Origin: Takakia lepidozioides
Lineage: Eukaryota; Streptophyta; Takakiopsida; Takakiales; Takakiaceae
Assembly: GCA_030704615.1 (NCBI GenBank)
Contig: CM060733.1
Location: forward strand, 19,406,001 to 19,470,000
Reading direction: 5' to 3'
DNA: 64,000 bases
Shown: in pieces, positions 1 to 12,278 of the stretch
Position numbering within the stretch: the first letter of the stretch is position 1
How the letters are laid out: the number at the start of each line of letters is the position of its first letter
Position numbers and translations under genes: made by a program
The notes under the pieces: generated by a model
Database searches by the model: none
The model's input: only the letters and a program-made list of their open reading frames with translations
Told to the model about the DNA's origin: nothing

Positions 1-3000
1 ACATCTCTCTTCCTTGGAATTCAGAGTCAGGAGAATCATTACATTCCACAATCTCAGGTGCCCGTCCATAGACTGGTTCTCGGGTTCCGAGACTGGTTGT
101 TTTCCCCAATGCCTGAAGGCGTCTAAGGCCATCCAAACCACCCCAAGCATTAAGCTCTGCTGCAATGGCAACATTGTTTGCAAGGGCAGAGATGACCTTC
201 ATCGCTGTGTTCATCTTGTCATTATCCTCGAATATACCACCCTGTATGAACTCCATAACTGTATCAACCACAATGGCATCTGACAGTGTTTTGGTCACTT
301 CTTCTCTGATGCGTAGCAGTGCCTTCAATTCACCAGCGGTTGTCTTCTTTGTCAATTTGCGACAGGTAACCAAATCAAGGACCTTCAAATTGGACAACCT
401 ACTAAGATCAGGTAGGTGTGTCAATTCTGAGCAATATTGACACACGAGCTCAAGCAGCTGTATAAGGTTGCCAACACCTTGTAGCTCATCAAGAGCAACG
501 TGTCTCAGGTGGAGTTTTTGTAGTGCGGTCAAACCACCCACTCCTGTGAGCTTCCTTAGGCATTGACAATCCAGAAAAAACAGTTCTTGCAAGTTTGACA
601 AGGACCTGCAGAGACCTGACACTTTCTTGACCTTGGGACACCCCTCAACCTGAATCTTCCGAAGGGAAGTCAACTGCTTCAATGTGGGAATTTCTGTGAG
701 ATGAGGGTGCTCACTAATTATCAGCTCGCGAAGCTTCGTGCACTTGTCAAGCTTTGGTGGCTGGGAAAGTTCAGAATTTTGGAGTTCCAAATATTCCAGC
801 GCTATCAACCACTGCATGTCTGGCCATGCCTTCAAGTTCTCGCATCTTCTCAACCGTAGCCAGGCAAGTTTCTCCAGACTCTTGAGACCATGAATTCTTT
901 CGAGCTGTTTGCAACAACTGATGTCCATGCTGCGTAAGCAGTGCATTCCTTTCAAATCCAGCGCCGTCAATGCAGAAAGATTTTCGAGCCTCAGCACTAC
1001 AAGATTGGAACACTTGTGCAGGTTTGCTTTTGACAAGCTCTGAAATGTCCCATCAATCAGAGCGATCCTTTCAACTTGCCAGCAATTTCCTACTGGGGAT
1101 TTTTGAAGCTCTCGAGGTACTTGGTCTGAGACACATTGGTGAAACAAACAGCGCCTTGATTGGAAATCTCCTTTGTTCGCTTCCGTTTGCGCAAGTTCAC
1201 GGTACAAGTCATGCACCCCTATTTTGTTAGAGGCGTGATCAGCCTGAACCTCCAAGAGAAAGCCAGCCCCATCATCCAGAAGTGTCTTCTTCATCAAGCC
1301 GTTCAACTGCGGCCCTCAAATACCAGGTTATAAAATGTTAAATAAAATCTAAGTAACTTATCATAGTGATGTGCTCAAGATTTTGGAATGAATTCACAAA
1401 ACCAGAGTAGAAGAAGTAGGCAGGCTACTAGTATTAGCTAATATGTGAACCTCAATCGAAGCTACTGCAGTGGCGGTGTGCTTGTGACCACCTCGAGAAT
1501 GAAGGCATGACTTGATTAAAACATGATCTAAGAACCCAGGTGACATTTTGCATGGAAGAACTTACATACTCCTTGATTTCCTCGAGAGGGGCTTCGTGTA
1601 CAAGGCTCAACCATTTGCATACATCCCCTTTTGTTTCAACGCCCAAAGGCTTATACAGAGCCACATCAAAAAAGATGAGCCGGTCCATATCTGTGGGCAG
1701 GGCATCGTACGCTGTTCGAATAATGGAGAAAGTTGGGTGATCCTTATATGGGGAGAGCTTGACATGAAAATTAGCGAGGCTTTCATTCCAGCTCGGCGAT
1801 CCAGGACTTGCGCTGCCTAGCTCAGCTCCAAGTTCTTTGAGAACCGATGGATGATATTGGGATCTCGGCCCCCTTCCAAAAGAACCGTAACCCACAGCCT
1901 TTTGTATACAGAGCTGCTCCTGAGGTGTGTAGAACGAGAGAGAACGGCCTTGGAGCAGTAAACCGATGGCATCCATCTCCTTAAGTTCGGGAACGGTTAT
2001 GCAACAGTTTTTGTCGATGCCAAGGCGATGTAGGACATCAACACTGCGTGAAGTCACCAACACCTTACTCCCATGACGGAACGAGACGGACAGATAAGCC
2101 TTTGCTTCTTCAATTGAGCTTTGGCTATCCTGAACATTGTCTATTGCCAAAAACAGCTTGTACCTGGGCATCCGTTCCTTCAGGAGATGCCGGCCCTGGA
2201 TAAACAGGGGTGATAAAAGTGAAGAATACTGTCGACATGTATGAGGCAATGGATCATAAATAAAAATGCTCAAGGACTTCAAGATCGTTCAAATCCTTAC
2301 TGCGCTAATTCTACATTTGAAAAAGAGTTGGCAGAAGAAGGAATATGTGATATGTAGCTGACGACGCATTGCTAGAATGAAGTACTAGAATTTTATGGAT
2401 TTAGAGTGGATTTCCCGTCCCACGTCTCGTTTCCAACCTTAATCCCCCCTTAATCCGCATGCAACTTTACAATTATGATGTCAACGCTTTGACGTGGAGC
2501 TGCTTCTTACACTTGCAAGCCCAGTATAGGAGATGACTAGCTTGTACAACTGTTCGTACCTGATCTGTATCTGTGACCTTTCTCAATAGTAACTCTTCAT
2601 TTGCCTCCGTAAGTTCTCTCAAGACTTTCTTTTGTAATTCGAGGGAGTTCTGGACACCAAGCTCTGCATAGCACACTTTGCCGTCGAAGTTTGATAATTG
2701 GTAGCTGCACAGACTCTTGCACAAGGTTGTCTTTCCCATCCCGCCCATGCCGTAGACACCTACTGTACATGCCCGTGCGTGCGTATCACAGCCACTCCTC
2801 TCTGGGGCTCGGTCTAACACCGAGAGTAAGGCCTGTCCATCACCAAAGTGCAAGTGCTGACCATTGTTCAAATGAGAAGGATATTCTTATATAGTACAAT
2901 GAAAGCGGGCTGAAAAATAGTGTTTCTCTTGGACTAGTTAGGCTCAAGTGCTCAATTTCCAAGTAGCCCATTCACCATAAAGGTCATGCATACCAAGCTC

Positions 3001-4401
3001 GTACCTTTGGACCCAGTTTCCTTTTCCAGTGTCAGGTCTTACCAAGTGCTTAGCCGCAGTTAGTCTACAGGTTAGAGCTGTACTCACCACACTGAACAGA
3101 AGACCCACGAAGGGTAGGACATAGATCTAGATAGTGCACCAATGGTATAGAGCCCCCAGGTACATTAGAGTACAAGTAATTAAAGTACCTGGCAAAGCCG
3201 ATCTCTTCCTTGAACGTGAGAATCATCCCATCTGAGATCTGGAGCCACTATCCTGCATATGGCTGACACAACGGCCTTCCTGTAGGCGACCTCACCTTGG
3301 TAAGCGCTCAACTCTATACCATTTATTCGATCCACCACTCTAAGGGCACTCTTCCACCTCCTGGTGTTGACCCTGCTGTCGAGCTTCGCCCATTCTTCCC
3401 ACTTTCTGTACCACCGTTCTCGATTCACGGCACATTTGAAATCTGTGGAAGAGATCTTGAAAAATAAAGGCATTATTTTGAGGTCGGATTCCGCCTGGGT
3501 AAATATATCTAGTTCCAGCATTGGCCATTTGCTTTTAGTAAAGAACTCCTCGGAGAATACTACCACTGCCACCCGGCACTGCTTCGCCGCCTGGAAGATT
3601 AGGTCTGGGAACTTCTCACCCTTCGGCAAGCTGTCGCAGCGCTTATCAAAAAAGGGGTTCAGCTGCACCCTTTCCAAGTTCTCACAAAGCTCTTCTACGA
3701 AATCCTTCTGAACCCCACTGTGGCTTAAGAAGATGGTATGCTTTGGCGACAAGTCTGGCGAGTCCCTGCAAATTGTAATGAAAATGATTCAGCGGATACA
3801 ACGGATTCAATGGTATACTGAGTTCACACGAATTAGGTGTGCACCATTCTACCTCGCTTGTATGACACTTGTTAACGTGTTAATATGTTATACACTTTCA
3901 GAGAAATCTGACAGTTTCTGCAGCCTGTCAAGCCCCTCTCGAGAATCCAATAATATCAGATCCCTGTAGTTAATCTGTCCAGCTCTAGTGCGTTATATAT
4001 AGTCCCGAAAAATGCTAAGTATTTCAACCTCTAGCTCGTGAAATAGGCAAGTATGGACCTCTGAATGTTCAAGGAATTGCATGAAGTCCTGAACTCACTC
4101 TGGGGCGATCGGATTCTCATCATCAGTGAGAAGACCAGTCGATTCGCTTTCGACCTCGGGAGTGATTACCTGCAATAAATCAGAGGTTTTGAGCATGTAC
4201 ATGTGTAGTCTATCTGCCAATTTTGAGCTTATAATCCACGACGTCACGTAGCAAAAAAGCGCAGCCTAACCTTGCAGCACGAATTGAGCTTCCAGAAACC
4301 TTTCTAGATCTATAATGTGATCTCAAGATCCCCTAGAGAGTCTATACAAACAGCCAGAACGGTGGCTCGAGAATTAGAAAAATAGCTAAAGTTACCTTCA
4401 T
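1..4401 (-). CDS. TIR-NB-LRR (TNL) immune receptor with ARM-like C-terminal stretch, truncated by window edge
   Basis: Intracellular immune receptor. Exons inferred from GT/AG sites with matching phase: 4401-4396 (ATG), 4169-4099, 3765-3189, 2856-2560, 2195-1566 and 1306 to the edge; together they stay open for over 960 codons. The TIR domain is about residues 34-170 (starts KHTIFLSHSG), with SKWPMLEL carrying the conserved NADase glutamate near residue 110. NB-ARC follows: P-loop GMGGMGKTT at 254-262, kinase-2 LFLAIDNV at 331-338, RNBS-B GSKVLVTSRS at 359-368. The GLPLA position reads YHPSVLKELG and MHD reads VHD (558-560). Leucine-rich repeats fill about 1100-420 (for example SNLVVLRLENLSALTALDL). 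After them, 380-1 encodes a non-LRR stretch with an armadillo-like unit (AMKVISALANN, AWGGLDGLRRL). No frame break was seen, so the gene looks intact. The start ATG rests on a 6-nt first coding exon and is the weakest part of the model. Confidence 0.88.
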
Positions 4402-7063
4402 GAGCGTATATTCCTCGCCATTCACAATTTAAATTTTGTTCGAACTATATAGTGATCTACTGGTGCAGGACTGAGCACCTTTGAGCTGAAACGTGAGATA
4501 ACAATTACTGACCTACCACAGCTTGGTTGGGCTAATTACCTCTCTGGTAGAGAGAGATACTTCAAAAATTTGTCAGCACATTTGACCAGAATTTCCGAAT
4601 TTAGCACCAACAAACTACCGTCTCCGGAGTTGGCTTGCAATCAGAAACAGATCTACAGCTGCTACAGAGGCCTGGGGATTTCATCGCATATAAGTCTGAC
4701 CTCACTCGGAACATACATGTACATAGCGACTCGTCAGTTCCTTTAGCAGGTCTGGCGCCGCGCTACATGAGCTATGTTTGGACATCAAGTGCATGAGTAT
4801 AAGATTCTTGAAAATCACAAACTGTCAATAACTTACATTAGTCTGTATACTCACTGTATATGAGCTGTGCCAACAGATTTTGATCGCAAAGCAGAACAAT
4901 CCGTATACATTGGTGCAGAAATAGCACACTGCTTGGATACAAATTATGTTGAAATAGTTCATTGTGCGACCCGGCCTGAAAGGTATCCCCATGACACTGG
5001 ACAGATTTCAGGTCGCCTAAATTGCCCCAGGAAAACCTGCCAAACCGACAACCAGGCCAACCAACTTGGTCAAATACTGCAAGAAAACAGTTTGTGATGA
5101 AAAACAGCCAGGGCCATGCTGAACCCCGTTTCGGTTACTTTTATTCATGACTTAGCCGGACCGAGCACGAAATTTGGGCCGTGCTACCCAGTAGGAGTCT
5201 TCCATGGTCTTGATGCAGTCTATTTACTAGACCTGTAGTGAGTTTAGATCCTGCAATGAATCGAAATTCCTTCTCGAGAACACATCAAATAGATCCTTAA
5301 ATTCCAAGATCAGGCAGAGCTCCATATATGTAGGGTCTCTCTCTCAGCTATATCTGACAGCAATCTTCTGGCAATTCTCTGGTCTCATTGGAAGATCCTT
5401 TTAAGAATTGAAGAGGAGAGTCACGATTACAAACCGAAATTAACCCTTCGAAGTTGATCGCAGATCAATATGAGATGCTGCAGAGGAGCTCTGTTTATTC
5501 ACGTCCATCCTTTAAGTCTCCATGTGCTTCAACAACTTTTTCGGAGAGGCAACGGTTTGGTTTCTCATACATCCACGAGGCCGATCAGTGATTGTGTGGA
5601 AAGTGGCAGCCTCGCTTCGTGGCCACTAGTTAGCGAGTCGTTATCTAGGTACAGGAGCAGAGCCGGCTAATTTGAAACGAAGACACTTCCTAGAAAGAGA
5701 TTTAAGCCTGGGTCGAATCTTGGCCGAAGGAGATATGTGCCTTAAACATATGCTCGAAATATATGTGCAGCTTTCTGCATCTCTTTGCCTCGACAATCAG
5801 ACATTGGTCAGCTTCCATCTAGATTGAGTACTACAGGAGATCTGGATACACCAAGCGATCAATCTCTCTTTCCTCTGATCTCCCAAGGAATGGGGGGTGC
5901 CAAGAGAGGCCTAAGTGAGAAACGAACTCGCCCAGGAGTAGGAGTGATTGCAAAAGCTCGCTTGCACGAGCTGCCATGGCGCGCTGTGCATGGGTGCGGT
6001 GAACACTGGACGACGGCCAGATTAGCAACGGCATTAAAACACCCGCTCGTTAACGCCGACAGGAAATATGTGGCCAGGTAAGTGGATATGCGGATACATG
6101 TGACCCTCTGTTAACGCAAATACAGACAGGTGGTTGTTTCCGTTATCTGCGAGGACACAACGGGGTACCAAAAGTTCTACAAAACAGAACACTCCTATTC
6201 ATACATACTTTGAGTGAAGCTTCAATGGAGCTTCCATTAAGTAAGCTCCTTCCCTCTTTGCGGGGCCCTTGCAAGTATATTAAGCAATACACCAAATCTA
6301 CGCCGAAATTTTCCAAGTTTGTTGACAACGGATTCACGAAGAGGTCACGAAGCAGTCCAGCTTTTGTCACGTAGGAAAGACTTGGGCATCTGCAAACTGG
6401 ATATGCTGGCATATTACTGCAGCCCCGGGTCAACATATTCCCAGAGCCAAGGACCACAGCCAAGGACCACAATCCCTGTGGGTACAACTACAATACAGTG
6501 CAAACACCACGCCCATTTTGGTGCCGCGACCATCAACCCGCCTTATTTGTGGCAGTATTGGAGCAAGACTGTGAGTGAGCTTTGGACCTGCGCAGGCGTG
6601 GCACCCAAGTTGTAAGTTATATCCAGGAATCTGACTCAAAATCTTTGTTGATGTCAGTGCACGTGTGGTCCAATATGAGAGGAAATCCACGTTGATCCAA
6701 GCTGACCGATGCCGGCTGTCCGGACAGCACAGTGCTAGTGGTGGGTGTTCAATTTTCAATTACCCAATGTTTCTCTATATTGCAAATTGTTTTTTCTTAC
6801 ATCCTTGCCAGTTCTATATTCTCTGGTACTTTCGGTATAGACTCTATGTAGCCTACCCCAACTCATTTGGTCAGTTTCGGAAGGGCAGTGGGAACAGCCC
6901 ATAGCGTGGGGCCGCGGGAGGCTTGGAGAGGAACCAAGTGGGTTGAGTGGATGTGGACACCTGTACTATTACGTGGTTGGAGTGGCCAATGGGCTTGCAG
7001 GTAAGGTTGCATGCAACAGGTTTTTTTTTATAGGGCATGGGATGAGGCGGTGGGCCCTCATGC
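4402..7063. other. No gene recognised
   Basis: About 2.7 kb upstream of the TNL gene. Open frames are short and share no recognisable motif. The part nearest 4402 probably holds the TNL promoter and 5' leader, but I could not place a TATA box with confidence. Confidence 0.5.
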
Positions 7064-7142
7064 TTCTAGAGCTTTCCAGAAGCAGGATGAGGCGGTGGCC
7101 CCTTGTAGAAGGCTCCACCACCGCCTGGAGAGACTATATAAG
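7064..7142 (+). promoter_or_regulatory. Heat-shock-element-like array followed by TATA box
   Basis: Positions 7064-7081 read TTC TA GAG CT TTC CA GAA, four alternating HSE units at exact 5-bp phase with one mismatch (GAG for GAA). A further GAA-type unit lies near 7107 and a TATA box (TATATAA) at 7135-7141. The 13-base motif gatgaggcggtgg occurs twice around the array. No coding region follows in the next kilobase, so this may be an orphan promoter, a decayed heat-shock gene or a retroelement LTR promoter. Function is inferred from motif spacing only. Confidence 0.35.
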
Positions 7143-8642
7143 GAGGGTAAGGGGTATACAATTTATTTGGTTTCTTCCAGCTTTGGTTGGCTTTGTAAGC
7201 ATGGCCCCCTTAGAAAATAAAAATTTGGAACTTAACAATCATCTAATTAAAAAATCTCTTACATAGCAACAACACTATCAAAGCTCTCAAACTCACTGGA
7301 ACTCTTAGACTCACAGAGCGTCGTAATGGAATATAACGGACTCCATTGCAAATGTAATTTTGGGCAAAAAAATCATGATAGTCATAATACACATCTTGTA
7401 ACATAATAAAAATATATCACTGGCCACTCCGCATGAAATCCCCTGTATAACATAGTTTAAGACCATCAACCCTCCTCTTTGTGCCCAACCCCTGTCGGCA
7501 AGGACACAAACAATAATACAATATTGAAATAACAACCAGATAACATTATCTTAGCAATGAAATAAGTAGAGAACTTAGCAATGGAATGAACCAGATAACT
7601 TAGCTGGCAATATCGAATACGGAGCCTCCCTCCTGCTGGTCGTCGCCAGCCCCTACCGCCACCTCCGTCCTCCTCCTGGTCCTAGTTGCCGCCAGCCCCT
7701 ACCACCACCTCCCTCCTCGTATTGGTCTTTGCTGCAGCCAGCCTCTACCGCCAAACCCCATAGCAAGCCTCCCTCTTAGGCGGGGGTTGGTAGGACGTGA
7801 GCATAGGGTGAGCAGAGCTCACATTAGCACAAACCCACGGTCATGGGGGTTTTATGTTTTTAAACAAAACGGAATTAAACCATTGGTGGATATAGAGACA
7901 CCGTGCATTTATAGGGTTTCTATGCCTATTTCTGTCCCTAACCCAAAACCCTAATGCGGAATAGGCACCCATAATATATATCTACAAGCTCCAAGTTCCA
8001 CATATCTACAGTTTTGGTATCCTACAAAAGAATAACACATTAGGGAAAAACAAAGTCACAATAACCAACACCATCCAAAACACACAAATACCAAACAATA
8101 GTTGAACAATTTAATATAATGAGGCAAACAACGGGTTGCGTTAACGAAAAAAGTTTCACCAACGAGATAATGGGTTTTGCCAGCGAAATATTAGATTTCG
8201 CCGGCAAAATATTGGGTTTCGTCAGTGAAATTTCCAGGTATCGTTGCGTAGGTCATTATCCTATGGTTTCATGGGCGAAACAAAATGTGTTGTGTTTGGT
8301 TTTGCATATAAGAGACGACGTGAGATTGCTCTATTTCGCTAATGAATTGTTATGTGCTTGTGCGTACAGAAAAATAAACCACAAAAATAGGGTGCCCGTC
8401 CATATTCATGACTCATTTTGTGCCTATTTCTCTCGTGTCTATTTCTCTTCGTGTGGTTTGTGCTCATGTAAGCACAAGTCTGCTCGTGAGCACAAATTGC
8501 ACATTTTAGTTTCGCTATTGCATCTTTGCATGCAATGTATTCAAAAGTTTTACAAGTCAATGACGTTGTCAGAAGAAATGCATTTAATCCATTTCTTTCC
8601 ATAGTTTCATTGATTTCGGTTGCGGTTTAAGATTTATAATGT
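7143..8642. other. No gene recognised; short hairpin near 8175-8205
   Basis: AT-rich non-coding sequence. The only local structure noticed is an imperfect hairpin, ttgccagcgaaat / atttcgccggcaa with one mismatch, near 8175-8205. Confidence 0.4.
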
Positions 8643-8695
8643 AGGGTTTGGGTTTGGGTTTAGGGTTTAGGATTAGGTTTGGGATTTAGGGTTTG
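8643..8695 (+). repeat. Degenerate telomere-like tract (TTTAGGG variants)
   Basis: About seven tandem heptamer-like units: AGGGTTTG, GGTTTGGG, TTTAGGG, TTTAGGA, TTAGGTTTGGG, ATTTAGGG. This is the plant telomere repeat in diverged form and sits within ordinary non-coding DNA, so it is an interstitial tract, not a chromosome end. Confidence 0.7.
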
Positions 8696-8699
8696 TAAT

Positions 8700-11600
8700 A
8701 GACATATTTCCGCGGTAATGGGTATTCGACCGCGGTAATAGGCCCTACATCTTCAACCAGCTGGGCTGTGTTCACAGGCTCACAGGCTCACGGGGCTAGG
8801 CGCACGGTCTAGCACTCCCCGGTGGAGGAAGCGGGGTAACAATCATTGCAGTATGTAAATTTGATGAAGTGAATGGTAAGATTAGGGGATGGAGTAGTGG
8901 GCGGGGGGGGGGGTCGATGGGTAAACCATGGACAAGCAAGATGTCAGGGCACAGTCTAGAGGGGCACGTGCAGGGTGAGCATGGGCTAACGCATGGTAGT
9001 AGCCATGGCTGGAAAGTATGGCTTGGGGGTCTACCATGGTAGGTGTCGGCATTAATAAGTGAGAACCATCGAGTTTTGGGGTGGTTCATGAGAAGTTTAT
9101 GACTGTGCCAGACGACATGGTTGTGACGAGTAATATGAAGGCCGTGGATGACATGGTAGGTACACTGGCTGAGAAGGTGGGACCAGGTATCACGTACCTA
9201 ATAGGTATATGTGAGCAAAGTGGGCAATGGGGGATCATGAAAATAGGCGTGGCAAGAAAATGTGTTTGCATTGGTGGCCCATATTTTGGGCGTATCTAAA
9301 TTTGAGTGTTTGTCTTATTTGTATGTACTTTGGTATGGCTTATAGAGGCATCGGTTTGTTTGTTAGCTTCACGGGTGAGGATGGTTAGTAAATTACGTAT
9401 TGGCCGGGGTTCAGGTGGACCTGGTACTGGGTGTATTAGCCAGAATATGTGGGTATGTGCGAATCTGAATGGGGTCGTCCGTGGGATCTTATGGGGGTTG
9501 GAAGCGCCTTCCGGAGCAAGGAGGTTGGCTGCTTGAATGGCTATGATGAGGTTACGGTCCCGGTGGTGATGGTAGGAAGAGGGTTGAGAGATGTGGTTTC
9601 AGATAAGAAAAAGCGAGGTAAGGCTGTCTGTGAAAATATAGTGGGGGAGAGAGAATGCTGTAAGGTAGGAAAGTGTTTCAAAAATAGCCATGAGCTTTGC
9701 ACGAAGTATGGTGGCAGGCCAAGGGAAGTCACTTCCATTTTTGTCCAAATGGCGTGCGAAAAAATATAGGGTAACATATATTTTTTGAAGATAAAATTTA
9801 CAATATTTTTAGAAATAAAATTGGGTGTGGATACCGGATTTAAATAAAAATATGGTTATGAATATATGCTCCAATTATATATATATTTGAATTAATATAG
9901 GGGTGCCACAATGGCGAGGACATATGTTGTTCATTCTCATATGGTATGTTTGTATTGAGACTTCATAAATGACTAGTTGGACCTAGATGACGGGATTTGA
10001 ACTCGGCTTGGATGAGAACACTTGATTTAGGGAGGATACGTTTTGGTTTAGGGTTACTTGATTTTCTTCTCACTTTGTCTTCTTCTCCGACTCAAGAGTT
10101 CTGCTACGGTAGTTATTGACCTCATTGTGTTGCTGGAAGCTTCGGTTTATTCATTTGATGTGAGGTACCTCGCTCTCTCACCTAACAAATATTTTTTCAC
10201 TACACTCAAAATATACAACAACGTTTGATAGATGCATTAGAGCATTAAGCAATAAAATATTTGGCACTCTCAGAAAATTTTGTTTTATTTTTATGTTACT
10301 ATAGGGTGTCAAATATTTGATGATTACAATAAAAAATAGTCTGCTAGATAATTGTGTATATTACAAAATTAAATAATTATAGGGTGGATGAAAAAAGGAA
10401 AAAAAAAATAATACCCCCATAGAAAATACCTCTTTATTGCAACGTGATTCCCTAAAGTATATAGGGAGTGACTTCCCCGAGGTGGCAGGCCCGAGGAGTC
10501 TAATATTGGAAGTTTCTTGGTTAATATTGGAATGGTAAACACCATAGCTAGCTCTAGATCCGGTGAGGGAGCCATCAGTATAATGTGAGTGAGACATGGG
10601 GTATTTGAGGGGCATAATCTAGTAGTGGCATAGCAGGGGGGACACGGGGTTCGGGTACTATTGGGGAGGGGGAGGGGGGGGGTAGCGCCCTTATAACCCA
10701 AGCCTTCCCTGGGTTAACCTTGGGGAATGGGCCAGGTGTATGGCTATGGGAAATAGTATATGAGGATAAATGGTGGCCTTCATGTCATGTGAACGTACAA
10801 GTAGTTGGTCGAGATGGGCAGGGAAGGTTGATGGTATGGAGATAGGGGAGATGTGTTGAACATTTAATAACAGGGTTAGGGTTGGTTCTACGTGATGTAG
10901 GTATTTGGGAAAGGGGGGCGTGTTTGTAGTGGAGCTAGTTTAGTTCGATGGTGGCCAAGAGTGTGACTCCTATAGGAAGTTGTAACTAGTAGGGGGTGGG
11001 GGTTGTCTAGACTCTAGAGACATTTGTTGTGTGAGTATGAGGATTGCAGTGAGGGCAGAGGGACTAGAGGAGTGGGCAGCAGTACGTGCCCATTGAAGGG
11101 CTTCTTGAGTGGGGGTCTAGGTGGCGGGCATTACCCTTGTTGGCCCACTTATGCTGGGTGGTAAGACCAGTGGCTCAGAAGATGCAGTCTCTAAGGTACG
11201 GGCTGGATATGATGATAGCTCTGTAGGGCATGTGAGTGGACTAGAGTAATAAGAGTGAGTGAGTTAGAATGAGGTAATGAGTAATGTGAGAATTTTCGAA
11301 GGGATGGTATTTTGAGCGTATTCCAATGTCTGTTTATGGGCACGTGGTGGGAGGGGAGGGTATCTCTGAGGTATCTGTCTAAGAGCCAGCAGATTTCTTT
11401 AGCAAAATATTGTATGGGTGGATGCATCTGAATTGTGTGTGAGTTTGAGGCAGAGAAAGGGGAAGTAACTATGATGAGGGTTGTCTATAGGTATAAGCTT
11501 ACAAGTTTATCTCTTATAGATGACACATTGAAGATGTGAAGCAGAGGGGAAATCCTTGATCGTCAGCCATCGTGGATATTGTGGATTATAGATAAGACTC

Positions 11601-12278
11601 AAGAGTTTGTAATTTGTAATTTGCACATTCAATTCACATATTTCCTCCATATTTCCTTGTTTGTATGTGCTCATCTTCGTGTTGGTGAAGTTGGGGCCTG
11701 GGGATAATATGAGTCTGTACTTCCTTGCAGCAAAGAAAGCCTACATCGTCAATGATCGTGGTTTTGGCCTCAGCATATATGTTGCGCTCATGAATCTCCC
11801 GATCACTAAGTGGTGCAAAAGCGGCAGCGTTGTCATTATGATTCTTTTAGGTCAACTCGTGGAGGGGGGGACAGTCCTTAGTACTATCCACACTTTGGAA
11901 AATGTGTAGGACTCCAGTTTCGTAAAATATCCGCTGTAAACATTGTATGTTGAATCTCAGGGTAGGGAGACTCTCATTTTTTTCATTATCAGTGCACACA
12001 AATATAAACAAAACAAACACCACAGAAGGTAATGCTACCATGATCGTGGGTTTCCAGCACTTGCAAATACTGTTGGCCTAAGTTTATATATATATTTATA
12101 TATCTATTCTTATTGCCTTAGCTTCATGAGGCCAAATCCACGATCGTTGACGATTGAGGCAAATGGACGTATATAAGGCCAAAAAGAAAAAGATAAAAAC
12201 TTGTAAACACCAAAAACCATAGCCAGAAAAATGTCTGATATACTTGTGTGTACATGGATTTATACTCTCGATGGATGA
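8700..12278. other. No gene recognised
   Basis: About 3.6 kb with G-rich runs (for example around 8902-8912 and 10664-10680) and many overlapping short frames without domain signatures. I see no RNA gene or element ends here. Confidence 0.5.
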
